Source of the DNA: Marinobacter nitratireducens
GTDB taxonomy: Bacteria; Pseudomonadota; Gammaproteobacteria; Pseudomonadales; Oleiphilaceae
NCBI RefSeq assembly: GCF_000708045.1
Contig: NZ_ANIE01000007.1
Span: 434,001 to 498,000 of the forward strand
Reading direction: 5' to 3'
Length of the DNA: 64,000 nucleotides
The position numbers and the translations under genes are program-made. Numbering within the stretch: position 1 is the stretch's first letter; each line of letters starts with the position of its first letter. Of the stretch, positions 17,263 through 26,514 are shown piece by piece. The notes under the pieces are model-generated. The model saw only the letters and a list, made by a program, of their open reading frames with translations. It made no database searches and was not told where the DNA came from.

Positions 17263-18060
17263 ATGGATCTATTCCAGGCCCTTTTTCTTGGCCTTCTTCA
17301 AGGACTGACCGAATTCCTTCCCATTTCCAGCTCCGCACACCTGATCCTGACGCCGGCGTTTTTCGGCTGGACCGATCAGGGTGTCGGTTTTGACCTCTCC
17401 GTGCATGTAGGCACCCTGCTCGCCGTGGTGTTGTACTTCCGCCGGGACGTGTTCGGGATCGCAAAAGACGGCCTGGTTTCCATGGCCCAGCGCAAGATCG
17501 TCGGCCAGGGCGCCTTGGCCTGGTACCTGGTAATCGGCACCATCCCCGCAGGCCTTGCGGGGCTAGCGTTGATTGACATGATCGACAACGAACTCCGTGG
17601 TGCCGGGGTTATCTTCGTCACCACGCTGGTGTTCGGCATCCTCCTTGGTATTGCCGACTGGCTGCCAAGACGCGAACGCGCGCTCGATTCCCTGAACTGG
17701 AAAGACGCCCTGCTGGTGGGTATCGCTCAGGCCTTTGCCTTGGTACCCGGCACCTCCCGCTCCGGCGTCACCATCACCGCGGGCCTGTTCCTGGGCATGA
17801 GTCGCCAAACCGCTTCCCGGTTTTCTTTCCTGCTGGCGATTCCGATTATTGTGCTGGCGTCCGGGGTGAAGCTTCTGGAAGTAGCCTCGTCCGATGTCAT
17901 TGTCGATTGGAATGGGTTTCTGATTGGCGGGATAACGTCGTTCGTAATGGCGATTACAGCGATCCACTTCTTCCTGAAGTGGCTGAACACCGTTGGCATG
18001 TGGCCCTATGTTATTTACCGGATCGTTCTGGCGGCTGTGATATATGCTGTTTTGATGTGA
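17263..18060 (+). CDS. uppP: Undecaprenyl-diphosphatase
   Basis: A 265-residue integral membrane protein with the BacA/UppP signatures LTEFLPISSSAHL (about 15-27, catalytic Glu) and PGTSRSGVTIT (about 162-172, catalytic Ser/Arg). It recycles the undecaprenyl lipid carrier of cell-wall synthesis by removing one phosphate, and its overexpression is known to give bacitracin tolerance. Eight helices are expected. It ends 52 bases before the first GGA-loop inverted repeat and converges on uvrD. Confidence 0.96.
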   Translation: MDLFQALFLGLLQGLTEFLPISSSAHLILTPAFFGWTDQGVGFDLSVHVGTLLAVVLYFRRDVFGIAKDGLVSMAQRKIVGQGALAWYLVIGTIPAGLAGLALIDMIDNELRGAGVIFVTTLVFGILLGIADWLPRRERALDSLNWKDALLVGIAQAFALVPGTSRSGVTITAGLFLGMSRQTASRFSFLLAIPIIVLASGVKLLEVASSDVIVDWNGFLIGGITSFVMAITAIHFFLKWLNTVGMWPYVIYRIVLAAVIYAVLM

Positions 18061-18111
18061 TTGCCTGCGGGCTTGGTGCTAGAGGGGCCTGTTGGCTTTG
18101 GTGGTTTGGCC

Positions 18112-18216
18112 GGATTGGCTGGGGTGAGTTAAAAAACGCTCCTTCGGCACGTCCTTGTGACGCTTGGGCTCCGCCATCCATGGCTCCGCACATTTTTAAC
18201 TCACCCCAGCCAATCC
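18112..18216. repeat. Inverted-repeat element 1 with two GGA-loop hairpins
   Basis: Two perfectly complementary 24-base arms (18112-18135 and 18193-18216) enclose a 57-base loop. On the minus strand the loop folds into GCCA-TGGA-TGGC (18173-18184) and a CAC/GTG hairpin exposing AGGA (18148-18159). The loop is clearly related to those of the elements at 18337 and 20750, while the arms are unrelated. It lies in the 421-base gap between convergent uppP and uvrD, where no gene is credible. It may end transcription from both sides. Confidence 0.85.
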
Positions 18217-18336
18217 AGCCTTCTATCAATCGAATGACCTGACAGCACCTGCCCATGAAGCTCCTGGACAACCACGCCACATCCGAAGATTGAGATAACG
18301 GGGAAAATCTCACGGAAGGCACGCAAGGCGTCCGAA

Positions 18337-18450
18337 GTACAGGTTTTGTCGGGTCGTCCAAAACTGTGCGGAGCCATGGATGGCGTAGCTCAAGCGCCAC
18401 ATGGATGTGCCGCCAGGAGCGGGTTTTGGACGGCCCGACAAAACCTGTAC
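18337..18450. repeat. Inverted-repeat element 2 with two GGA-loop hairpins
   Basis: Arms of 27 bases (18337-18363 and 18424-18450) pair fully, with one G-T wobble. The 60-base loop on the plus strand folds into GCCA-TGGA-TGGC (18373-18384) and CACA-TGGA-TGTG (18398-18409). Its core starts with GTGCGGAGCCATGGATGGCG, nearly identical to the reverse complement of the core of element 1, so the two elements are inverted relative to each other. It ends 31 bases from the uvrD stop. Confidence 0.85.
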
Positions 18451-18481
18451 CAACGCCCGAACCTGCGAAAAACACCCAACA

Positions 18482-20647
18482 TCAGCAAGCTTCTAACGGA
18501 GCGTAAGCCAACACCAGCCACTTGGGCCCATCATCAAAGTTCACCTGAACCCGGGTATGATGCCCCGAACCTTCGCAGTTCATCACGATGCCCTCCCCGA
18601 ACTTGGGATGGCGAACCCGCTGCCCAAGGCTGAAACCAGCCTGCTGGGCCGAATCCTGGCTGAACATGCTTTCATTGGGACGCTCCACCATCGCCGGACG
18701 GGTCACGGTGTTCCGCAGCCTTACTTCCTGGACGCAGTCCGCCGGGATTTCCCGAACGAAGCGGGACAGGGCGTTAAATTTCTCCTGCCCGTACAAACGG
18801 CGGGATTCGGCGTAAGTAAGCACCAGCTTTTTCATGGCCCTTGTAATGCCGACGTAGGCCAACCGGCGCTCCTCTTCCATGCGCCCCGGCTCTTCCAGGG
18901 ACATGCCGTGCGGGAACAAGCCCTCTTCCACCCCGGCCAGGAAAACCATCGGAAATTCCAGCCCCTTGGCCGAGTGCAGGGTCATGAGCTGAACGCTGTC
19001 TTCATGGGCTTCGGCCTGGGACTCACCAGCATCGAGCGCCGCTTGGGCAATGAATTCGGAAAGCGGATCGACGCCGTCCTCCACTTCGAAGTCCGACAAT
19101 GCGTTCACCAGCTCTTCCAGGTTCTCGACCCGGGCCTGGCCTTTCTCACCTTTTTCGCTGGCGTGGTAGTCCTTCAAACCACTCATCTCGATGGTCTGTT
19201 TCATCAGGCCATGCAGTGAGGAATCATCCACCAGTTCCGACAGACTCTCGATCATGCCAATGAAAGACTGAAGCCCGGTCTTCGCCCGACCCTTAACCTG
19301 GCCGGCTTCCAGCAGCCGCTCCGCGGATTCCCACAGGGAAATACTCTGTGCGGTGGCGTACTCCCGCAGTTCGCCCAGGCTCTTGGCGCCAATGCCGCGA
19401 GTGGGCACATTAACCACCCGCTCGAAGGCCGCATCATCCCGGCGATAGTGCACCAACCGCAGGTAAGCCAGTGCGTTACGGATTTCCTGGCGGTCGTAGA
19501 AGCGCAGGCCACCATAAACGCGATAAGGAATGCCCTGGCGCATCAGGGCCTCTTCCAGCACCCGGGACTGGGCGTTGGAACGATAGAGGATCGCCGTTTC
19601 ACTGCGCAGATTGCCTTCCTGCACCCAGGCGGAGATGCTGTCTGCGATGTAGTTGGCTTCGTCCTGCTCGTTGAAGGCCGCGTAAAGGCTGATCGGCTCG
19701 CCCTCGGGACCGTCCGTCCAGAGCTGTTTTCCCAAACGCCCCTGATTGTTGGCGATGACCGCGTTGGCGGCTTTCAGGATGGTCTGTGTGGAACGGTAGT
19801 TCTGCTCAAGGCGCACCAGTCGGGCGTTGGGAAAATCCCGCTGGTACTGCTGGATGTTCTCGATTTTGGCGCCGCGCCAGCCGTAGATGGACTGATCGTC
19901 ATCGCCAACCACGGTCAGCGGCACCCGGTTGGACGCCAGCACCTGCAACCAGGCGTACTGGATGGTATTGGTGTCCTGGAACTCGTCCACCAGGATGTGC
20001 TGGAAACGTTTCTGGTAGTGGGCCAACAGTTCGGGGCGGTGCAACCAGAGTTCGTGGGAGCGCAACAACAGCTCACCAAAATCCACCAGCCCGCCCTGCT
20101 GACAGAGCTGCTCATACTGCCGGTAGATCTTCAGCATGGTTGATGTGAAGTGGTCTCCAGGGTTGTCCTGGATATGATCCGCCCGCAAACCTTCGTCTTT
20201 CTGGCTGTTGATAAACCACTGGGCCTGCTTTGGCGGCCAGCGGCTCTCGTCGATCTGATTCTCCCGCATCACCCGCTTGATCAGGCGAAGCTGGTCGTCG
20301 CTGTCCAGCACCTGAAAGTTCTCTGGCAATCCCGCGTCTTGCCAGTGGGATCTCAGCAATCGATGCGCGATCCCGTGAAAGGTCCCGAACCAGAGTCCCC
20401 GTGCCGGAATCTGCATCATCTGCTCGATCCGGTAACGCATCTCCTTGGCGGCCTTGTTGGTAAAGGTCACCGCCAGGATCCCGGTCGGCGGCACCCGATC
20501 CACCGTCATCAACCATGCAATTCGATGCACCAACACCCGGGTTTTACCACTGCCGGCACCGGCCAGTACCAAGAGGTGATCGTTCTGTGCCGTTACAGCC
20601 TCACGCTGGGCATCGTTAAGGGGATCGATGATGTGGGAGACGTCCAT
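18482..20647 (-). CDS. uvrD: DNA helicase II
   Basis: A 721-residue superfamily 1A helicase (E. coli UvrD is 720). Visible motifs are Walker A AGAGSGKT (29-36), Ia FTNKAAKEM, II DEFQDTN (about 220), III GDDDQSIYGWRGA (about 248-260), IV RLEQNYRST, V LMTLHSAKGLEF and VI YVGITRAMKK. It unwinds DNA 3' to 5' in nucleotide excision and mismatch repair. The C-terminal tail keeps the Tudor-like GQRVRHPKFGEG segment that contacts RNA polymerase. Repeat elements lie on both sides. Confidence 0.96.
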   Translation of the reverse strand: MDVSHIIDPLNDAQREAVTAQNDHLLVLAGAGSGKTRVLVHRIAWLMTVDRVPPTGILAVTFTNKAAKEMRYRIEQMMQIPARGLWFGTFHGIAHRLLRSHWQDAGLPENFQVLDSDDQLRLIKRVMRENQIDESRWPPKQAQWFINSQKDEGLRADHIQDNPGDHFTSTMLKIYRQYEQLCQQGGLVDFGELLLRSHELWLHRPELLAHYQKRFQHILVDEFQDTNTIQYAWLQVLASNRVPLTVVGDDDQSIYGWRGAKIENIQQYQRDFPNARLVRLEQNYRSTQTILKAANAVIANNQGRLGKQLWTDGPEGEPISLYAAFNEQDEANYIADSISAWVQEGNLRSETAILYRSNAQSRVLEEALMRQGIPYRVYGGLRFYDRQEIRNALAYLRLVHYRRDDAAFERVVNVPTRGIGAKSLGELREYATAQSISLWESAERLLEAGQVKGRAKTGLQSFIGMIESLSELVDDSSLHGLMKQTIEMSGLKDYHASEKGEKGQARVENLEELVNALSDFEVEDGVDPLSEFIAQAALDAGESQAEAHEDSVQLMTLHSAKGLEFPMVFLAGVEEGLFPHGMSLEEPGRMEEERRLAYVGITRAMKKLVLTYAESRRLYGQEKFNALSRFVREIPADCVQEVRLRNTVTRPAMVERPNESMFSQDSAQQAGFSLGQRVRHPKFGEGIVMNCEGSGHHTRVQVNFDDGPKWLVLAYAPLEAC

Positions 20648-20727
20648 AGGGATATAATTCGCTACTGGCTAAATAAACAGGGTTAGGAGTATAACAGGAC
20701 TTGGGAGGGGTTGTCGGGGGGTGGATA

Positions 20728-20875
20728 ACTCTCAAGTTCCGGAGTTAACGCACAGGGGAGGTGATGCTGTTCAGGACACGCTACGAGCACATCCGTGTGC
20801 ACTTGGGTGTGGCCTTCCCTGGCCACACCCAGTCCTGAACAGCATCACCTCCCCTGTGCTTTTAAGCTTGAGAGT
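20728..20875. repeat. Inverted-repeat element 3 with two GGA-loop hairpins
   Basis: Two perfect 28-base arms (20750-20777 and 20832-20859), plus an outer ACTCTCAAG / CTTGAGAGT pair (20728-20736, 20867-20875). On the minus strand the 54-base loop forms an 11-bp hairpin with loop AGGGAA (20804-20831) and GCACA-CGGA-TGTGC (20787-20800). The loop core aligns with the other two elements (CTTGGG, GCAC-TCC-TGTG), while arms and flanks do not. It lies 13 bases after the end of gabD and before uvrD, in a 241-base gap without any credible gene. Confidence 0.85.
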
Positions 20876-20888
20876 AGGTTTTTCTGAT

Positions 20889-22337
20889 TTAGAAGCCTCT
20901 CGGTACGGTTTGAGCTTCGACGAATTCAAACAAACCTTCGAGACCACCTTCGCGGCCGATACCGGAGGCTTTCATGCCGCCAAATGGCGCTTCTGGTGTT
21001 GGTCCAGTGCCGGTATTCCAGCCAACGTGGCCGAAACGAAGACCACCAGCGACGCGCTGGGCCCGCTCGGGGTCGGCGGTGAATACGTAAGAAGCCAGTC
21101 CGAATTCGGTGTCGTTGCCCGCCGCGATGACTTCTTCCTCTGAACTGAACAGTGCCATCGGTACCAGCGGGCCAAAGGTTTCTTCCTGGTAACAACACAT
21201 CTCGCGGTTCACACCAAGCACCACGGTGGGCGGGAAGAACAGGCCATCACCAAGTTCAGCTGGCTGCTTGCCCGCCACCAGGGTCGCACCCTTGCCCAGG
21301 GCATCTTCGAGATGGCGTTTGACCTTGTCAAAGCCCTGCTTGTTAACAAGAGGGCCGATATCCACACCTTCTTTCATGCCATCACCGACGGTCATCCTGT
21401 TAACTCGCTCCGCCAGTTTCTCACCAAAGGCCTCTGCAACCTTTTCATGGACAAATACCCGGTTGGCGCAGACGCAGGTCTGTCCGCCGCCACGGAATTT
21501 ATTGGCGATGAGGTTGTCTGCAGCAGCGTCCAGATCCGCATCGTCGAAGACGATGAACGGGGCGTTACCGCCCAGCTCGAGTGCGAGCTTTTTCACTTGC
21601 GGCGCGGAGTCCACATAGAGCTGACGACCGACCTCGGTAGACCCGGTAAAGCTGAGCATCGGAACGTCCGGATGTTCGCACAGAACCCGTCCGATCATGC
21701 TGGCCTTGCCCATGATCAGATTCACCATGCCGTCGGGCAGGTCAAGCTTGTCCATCAGGCTGAAGAGAGCAATCATCGTCAGCGGCGTTTCACTCGCCGG
21801 TTTGATCACCGAGGGACAACCAGCGGCCAGGGCCGCGGACAGTTTCTTGGCGATCATACCGATCGGGAAGTTCCAGGGCACAATCAGGCCGGTGACGCCA
21901 ATCGGGCGATAGTGAACGGTCCAGGTGCAGTCCTTGGGCTTCTCGGGAATGGTATGGGCGTCCAGCGCCTGAATATGCTTGGCGCAGTAGTCAAAGAAAC
22001 CGGCCGCATAATCCACTTCGCCCTGGGCTTCAGGCCATGGTTTCCCGTGTTCCATACACAGAATCCGGCCGACCTCTTCTTTGTTCGCTTTGAGGGCGTC
22101 GCGAATATCTTCCAGCCACTTCCGACGGGTTTCTATCGGGTATGGGGACGTCAACCGGAGCGCAGACTTGCCGGCCTCGACCGCCTTCTTCACCTCATCC
22201 TCGGTCATCGAGGCCGCTTGCGCGATCACCTCACCCGTTGCCGGGTTGTAGACGTCGAAAGTGTTTCCCTGCTCATTGCTTGTCCAGCGACCGTTGATAT
22301 AACCAGTCAGCTTTTCCAGCAGTGGTGACTCGATCAT
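20889..22337 (-). CDS. gabD: NADP-dependent succinate-semialdehyde dehydrogenase
   Basis: A 482-residue aldehyde dehydrogenase, exactly the length of E. coli GabD. The catalytic cysteine is in FRGGGQTCVCAN (Cys288, as in E. coli), the glutamate in LELGGNAPF, and the cofactor motif is SFTGSTEVGRQL. It oxidises succinate semialdehyde to succinate in GABA and polyamine breakdown. ATG at 22337 with GAGGAG upstream is chosen over a 45-codon upstream extension. No gabT is adjacent; the divergent neighbour is a polyamine-deacetylase-like gene, which fits a polyamine route. Confidence 0.92.
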   Translation of the reverse strand: MIESPLLEKLTGYINGRWTSNEQGNTFDVYNPATGEVIAQAASMTEDEVKKAVEAGKSALRLTSPYPIETRRKWLEDIRDALKANKEEVGRILCMEHGKPWPEAQGEVDYAAGFFDYCAKHIQALDAHTIPEKPKDCTWTVHYRPIGVTGLIVPWNFPIGMIAKKLSAALAAGCPSVIKPASETPLTMIALFSLMDKLDLPDGMVNLIMGKASMIGRVLCEHPDVPMLSFTGSTEVGRQLYVDSAPQVKKLALELGGNAPFIVFDDADLDAAADNLIANKFRGGGQTCVCANRVFVHEKVAEAFGEKLAERVNRMTVGDGMKEGVDIGPLVNKQGFDKVKRHLEDALGKGATLVAGKQPAELGDGLFFPPTVVLGVNREMCCYQEETFGPLVPMALFSSEEEVIAAGNDTEFGLASYVFTADPERAQRVAGGLRFGHVGWNTGTGPTPEAPFGGMKASGIGREGGLEGLFEFVEAQTVPRGF

Positions 22338-22510
22338 CTCGACTCCTCGTCTGTCTTGGCTGCATCCCCTCTGGGATCCGGTTTGCGTCAATGGATTCTG
22401 TCTTCCATAGTGGATGCAGAACCTCTGGCTGTAAAGTCGATAGCCACGCTTTTGACCATCACCGGACGACACCTATACTCGGAGAATCGGAAACTCAGGA
22501 GACCGGCTCA

Positions 22511-23524
22511 ATGAAAGCGTTTTTTCATCCCGCGCAGGATCAGCATATTCCCAAGACCTACTTCACCCGCGGCCAGATGCGCGAGCCTCAGGAAGTGCCG
22601 GACCGGACCGGCCACATGCTGGAAGGCCTGAAACAGATGGGCGTTCAGGTCTTGCAGCCGTCGGATCAGGGCGCCGGGCCGATCTCCAAGGTCCACGACC
22701 TGGGCTACCTGCGGTTTTTGGAGTCCGCACATCGGCGCTGGGCCGCGATGGGAGACTGGGGCGATGAGGTCATTTCGAACATTTTCGTCCGTTCGCCCAA
22801 CCACCTGACGGGCGTTCTGGCCGAAGCGGCGCGTTACCAGGCCGACGGCAGCTGTCCGATTGGCGAAAATACCTGGGATGCCGCTTACTGGTCGGCTCAA
22901 ACCGCACTGGGTGCGGCAGACGCACTAATCGCCGGTGACCGCACCGCCTACGCGGTATGCCGCCCGCCTGGTCACCACGCCAGGCGCGATGCCGCCGGCG
23001 GCTTCTGTTATTTGAACAATTGCGCCATCGCCGCCGAACACATGAAATCCCGATTCCCAAAAATAGCCATTCTCGACACGGACATGCACCACGGCCAGGG
23101 CATTCAGGAGATTTTCTACGATCGCAGTGACGTGCTCTATGTGTCGATTCATGGTGACCCCACCAACTTCTACCCGGTAGTGACCGGGTTCGAGAACGAG
23201 CGCGGCGAAGGCGACGGTTTCGGTTACAACATCAACCTGCCGATGCCACACGGCTCCACGGAGGACGACTTCTTCAACCGGCTGGATGAAGCCCTGGCGG
23301 CGCTCCGGCTCTTCCAGCCGGATGTGCTGATCCTTGCCCTGGGCTTCGATATCTACAAGAACGACCCTCAGGCCAAGGTGTCTGTCAGTTCGGAAGGTTT
23401 CTGTCGTCTGAGCACTGACATCCGCAGACTCGGGCTGCCGACACTGGTCGTTCAGGAAGGCGGGTATGACCTGGACGCCCTCAGCGAGAACGTCCAGCAA
23501 TTCTTCAAGGGACTGGCAGGCTGA
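22511..23524 (+). CDS. Histone deacetylase-family protein, probable acetylpolyamine amidohydrolase
   Basis: A 337-residue zinc hydrolase. It shows RPPGHHARRDAAGGFCYLNN (catalytic His pair at 155-156), the zinc site DTDMHHGQG (Asp191, His193) and a second Asp ligand in GFDIYKNDP (Asp280). The long N-terminal region with FFHPAQDQHIPKTYF matches the acetylpolyamine amidohydrolase branch rather than acetoin utilisation proteins. It would free polyamines from acetylated forms. CAGGAGA precedes the ATG. It diverges from gabD (173-base promoter region) and ends one base before the end of thiI. Confidence 0.88.
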   Translation: MKAFFHPAQDQHIPKTYFTRGQMREPQEVPDRTGHMLEGLKQMGVQVLQPSDQGAGPISKVHDLGYLRFLESAHRRWAAMGDWGDEVISNIFVRSPNHLTGVLAEAARYQADGSCPIGENTWDAAYWSAQTALGAADALIAGDRTAYAVCRPPGHHARRDAAGGFCYLNNCAIAAEHMKSRFPKIAILDTDMHHGQGIQEIFYDRSDVLYVSIHGDPTNFYPVVTGFENERGEGDGFGYNINLPMPHGSTEDDFFNRLDEALAALRLFQPDVLILALGFDIYKNDPQAKVSVSSEGFCRLSTDIRRLGLPTLVVQEGGYDLDALSENVQQFFKGLAG

Positions 23525-23525
23525 A

Positions 23526-24980
23526 TCAGGAGGCGGGCGCGTACACCTTGATGTTGCTGTGCCCTTCCGCTTTCAGGTGAACGGCGTGCATACGACTCAT
23601 GGTGCCCCGATCACAGTAGAGCAGATACTGCCGGTTCGCCGGCAGGTCTCCAATTTTCTGATTCAACTCGTAGAACGGGATCTGGAGGATATCGTTGTTG
23701 GTCAGTGTCAGAGGTGACTGTTCGCCCTCACTGGGATGCCGGACATCAATGACGACGTCATCCACGCCCGGCGTCTGAACCAGTTCGACTTCCTCCGGCG
23801 TGACCGTGGTGTCCATCAGTTTGGTCAGGGGAGTCTCTTCCCGGCTCTCAATCGCCCTGGCCAGCACCTCAGGGTCCATCTGGGCCTCATCGTGCTCGAC
23901 CCGATGCAGTTTGGCCCGGGTCGCCGGCTTCTGGGAAATCACACCACAATATTCCGGCATGGTCCGCGCAAACGGCTCGGTGCCGATTTCCTTGGCGGTG
24001 GCGATGATGGTTTCCTTGTCCATTGAAATCAGCGGGCGTAACACCACTTCGTCACTGGCGCGGTCCACCACGTTCAGATTGGTCAGGGTCTGGCTCGACA
24101 CCTGGGCCACCGCATCCCCGGTTACCAGGCCATTGGCGTTGTTGGTCTGGGAAATCTCACAGGCCGCTTTCAGCATCTGGCGCTTCAGCACTACGCCCCA
24201 ATGACGGTGGTTTACCGATTTCATGATTTCGGCAATCACACCATCAAACGGTACAGAAATGAACTTGGCGTTGTGGGACGAGCCGTAGCGCTCCCAGAGG
24301 TAATGCACAACCTGACGCACACCCACTTCATGGGCGGTTCCACCGAGGTTGAAGAACAGGAAGTGAGTACGCAGACCACGGCGCATCATCAGATAAGCCG
24401 CCACGGTGGAGTCGTAACCACCTGAAATCAGTGTCATCACATTCTCGACACTGCCGAGCGGAAAACCGCCCAGGCCACGGTGTCGGCGGTGAGCAATGTG
24501 AAACTGGTTGTCCTGAACCGCGATGTTGACTTCTACCTGCGGGGACTTGAGATCCACGCCGGCAGGATGGGCTTTCATGAACAACGCCGCTCCGACGGCC
24601 CGCTCCAGGTCAATGGAGCGGAAATCGTGATCGCCCTGACGCTTGACGCGGACCGCAAAGGTTTTACCCTCAATCCGATCGGCAAACGCATCAACGGCCT
24701 TGTCTGCCACATCGTCCACGTCAATGAACGGAAAGACACCGATTTCCTGGATGCCGGAAATACCGGGAATTCGGGTCAATTCATCAATGACCGCGCCCGC
24801 CAGGCCACGACCTTCTGGAACCTCAACATTCACCCGGTCCCAGGTGCCTTCCACCACAATCTCCGGATCCAGGCGGATCAGAATCTTGCGGATATTCTGG
24901 CGCAGATGGCGCATCTGCTGACGACGAACGGGCTTACTTTTGATAGCGACCTCAGCGGCCGGGCGGATAAGAAGTTTCAT
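23526..24980 (-). CDS. thiI: tRNA 4-thiouridine synthase / thiamine sulfurtransferase
   Basis: A 484-residue protein with an N-terminal ferredoxin-like and THUMP region (about 1-165), the PP-loop SGGYDSTVA (about 180-190), MPEYCGVISQKP (Cys near 344) and a C-terminal rhodanese domain with YLLYCDRGTMSR (Cys456, the E. coli position). It makes 4-thiouridine at tRNA position 8, and the rhodanese domain carries the persulfide also used for the thiamine thiazole. All catalytic residues are kept. Its stop is separated from the convergent deacetylase stop by a single base. Confidence 0.96.
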   Translation of the reverse strand: MKLLIRPAAEVAIKSKPVRRQQMRHLRQNIRKILIRLDPEIVVEGTWDRVNVEVPEGRGLAGAVIDELTRIPGISGIQEIGVFPFIDVDDVADKAVDAFADRIEGKTFAVRVKRQGDHDFRSIDLERAVGAALFMKAHPAGVDLKSPQVEVNIAVQDNQFHIAHRRHRGLGGFPLGSVENVMTLISGGYDSTVAAYLMMRRGLRTHFLFFNLGGTAHEVGVRQVVHYLWERYGSSHNAKFISVPFDGVIAEIMKSVNHRHWGVVLKRQMLKAACEISQTNNANGLVTGDAVAQVSSQTLTNLNVVDRASDEVVLRPLISMDKETIIATAKEIGTEPFARTMPEYCGVISQKPATRAKLHRVEHDEAQMDPEVLARAIESREETPLTKLMDTTVTPEEVELVQTPGVDDVVIDVRHPSEGEQSPLTLTNNDILQIPFYELNQKIGDLPANRQYLLYCDRGTMSRMHAVHLKAEGHSNIKVYAPAS

Positions 24981-25131
24981 AAAATCGGAATAATGTCGGC
25001 TGGCGTGTAGGGCGGAAAGCGCCTAGTGTACCTTTTTGCACCAGTGCCTCAAAATCAGGCTTTGCCGAAACAATAATCAGGCCTGTGGCCAAGCCGGCAC
25101 ACCCAGCAACAATTCAGGAGCACCACCGTTC

Positions 25132-26514
25132 ATGCAGGAACCCACCATCAATGCCCTGGTCTCTCCCGAGGGCAGCCTTGAGATCCTCTCCAACTACGAG
25201 GTGAACCGCCTTAAGGACCGCAGCGAAGGCGGCTTGTATCGACTGTTCCGCCAATGCGCCCTGGCGGTACTGAACACGGGCGTCGAAACCGACGACTGCA
25301 AGGATCTGATGGAATCTCACGCGGATTTTGATGTTCGCCTGGTTCCGCAGCCCCGCGGCCTCAAGCTGGAGCTGATCAACGCACCGGCCCATGCCTTTGT
25401 CGACGGAGAAATGCTGCGTGCCATCCGCGAGCATCTGTTTTCCGTGCTCCGGGACATCGTTTACTCCAACACGATTCCCCAGAGCCTGACCGGTTTCCGC
25501 CGGGACAATCCGGAGGATCTGACCAACCTGGTTTTTCATATTCTCCGCAATGCGGGCGTTCTCGAGGCCGGTCGACAGCCAGACCTGGTAGTTTGTTGGG
25601 GCGGCCATTCCATCAGTCAGGACGAATACCAGTACAGCAAGGAAGTGGGACACCAGCTCGGGTTGCGAGCACTAAGTATCATCACAGGATGTGGTCCCGG
25701 CGCCATGAAAGGCCCCATGAAGGGCGCAACCATCGGTCACGCCAAGCAGCGTGTGAGAAACGGACGGTACATCGGCATTACCGAGCCGGGCATTATCGGT
25801 GCCGAGGCTCCCAATCCGATTGTGAACGAGCTGGTGATCCTGCCGGACATCGAGAAGCGTCTGGAGGCGTTCATCCGTTGTGGCCATGGTGTGATTGTGT
25901 TCCCCGGCGGTGTCGGAACAGCGGAAGAGATCCTTTACCTGCTGGGCATCCTGCTGCATCCGGATAACTCGGACCTGCCCTTCCCGGTTGTGTTCACCGG
26001 TACCCGGGAGAACGCGGACTATTTTGGAATGATCGACAAGTTCATCCGCAATGCCCTCGGTGACGAGGCCGCCAGCAAGTACGAGATCATCATTGACGAT
26101 CCGGCGCGAGTGGCCCAGACCATGAGGAAAGGGATGAAAGAGGTGGAGACCTTCAGGCGCGCCATGCAGGACGCGTATTACTTCAACTGGATGCTGAAGA
26201 TCGATCCCGTGTTCCAATTACCGTTCGAACCGGATCACGACAACATGCGGGCGCTCGAACTGCACAGAGACCAGCCGGCGCACCTGATTGCTGCCAATCT
26301 GCGCAAGGCATTCAGTGGAATTGTCGCGGGTAACGTCAAAGAGGCGGGCATTCGCCGCGTGCAGGAGAAGGGCCCCTTCGAGATTGCGGGCGATCCGACG
26401 TTGATCAAACCGCTGGAAGCGATGTTGGAGCAATTTGTTGCACAGAACCGGATGAAACTGCCCGGTAGCTCGGCCTATCGCCCGAGTTATCGAATCGTCA
26501 GCGGAGCGGCTTGA
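25132..26514 (+). CDS. ppnN: Pyrimidine/purine nucleotide 5'-monophosphate nucleosidase
   Basis: A 460-residue protein (E. coli PpnN/YgdH 454) with an N-terminal regulatory domain, a central LOG domain and a C-terminal domain. The LOG domain shows CWGGHSI, TGCGPGAMKGPMKGA and FPGGVGTAEE (about 257-266). It splits nucleotide monophosphates into base and ribose 5-phosphate and in E. coli is stimulated by (p)ppGpp. The ATG at 25132 is preferred to the frame open from 25036 because CAGGAG lies 11 bases upstream and it matches the family N-terminus. A hairpin covers its stop codon. Confidence 0.94.
   Translation: MQEPTINALVSPEGSLEILSNYEVNRLKDRSEGGLYRLFRQCALAVLNTGVETDDCKDLMESHADFDVRLVPQPRGLKLELINAPAHAFVDGEMLRAIREHLFSVLRDIVYSNTIPQSLTGFRRDNPEDLTNLVFHILRNAGVLEAGRQPDLVVCWGGHSISQDEYQYSKEVGHQLGLRALSIITGCGPGAMKGPMKGATIGHAKQRVRNGRYIGITEPGIIGAEAPNPIVNELVILPDIEKRLEAFIRCGHGVIVFPGGVGTAEEILYLLGILLHPDNSDLPFPVVFTGTRENADYFGMIDKFIRNALGDEAASKYEIIIDDPARVAQTMRKGMKEVETFRRAMQDAYYFNWMLKIDPVFQLPFEPDHDNMRALELHRDQPAHLIAANLRKAFSGIVAGNVKEAGIRRVQEKGPFEIAGDPTLIKPLEAMLEQFVAQNRMKLPGSSAYRPSYRIVSGAA

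Noticed and set aside
18011-18475. Minus-strand 154-codon and overlapping plus-strand frames between uppP and uvrD
   Set aside because: They run through both inverted repeats, so they are by-products of the arm and loop sequences.
18112-20859. Integron attC sites as an explanation of the inverted repeats
   Set aside because: No integrase or cassette genes are present, arms are too long and perfect, and the loop carries the conservation instead of the core sites.
21312-22328. 338-codon plus-strand frame opposite gabD
   Set aside because: gabD is complete with catalytic Cys288; the antisense frame has no recognizable motif.
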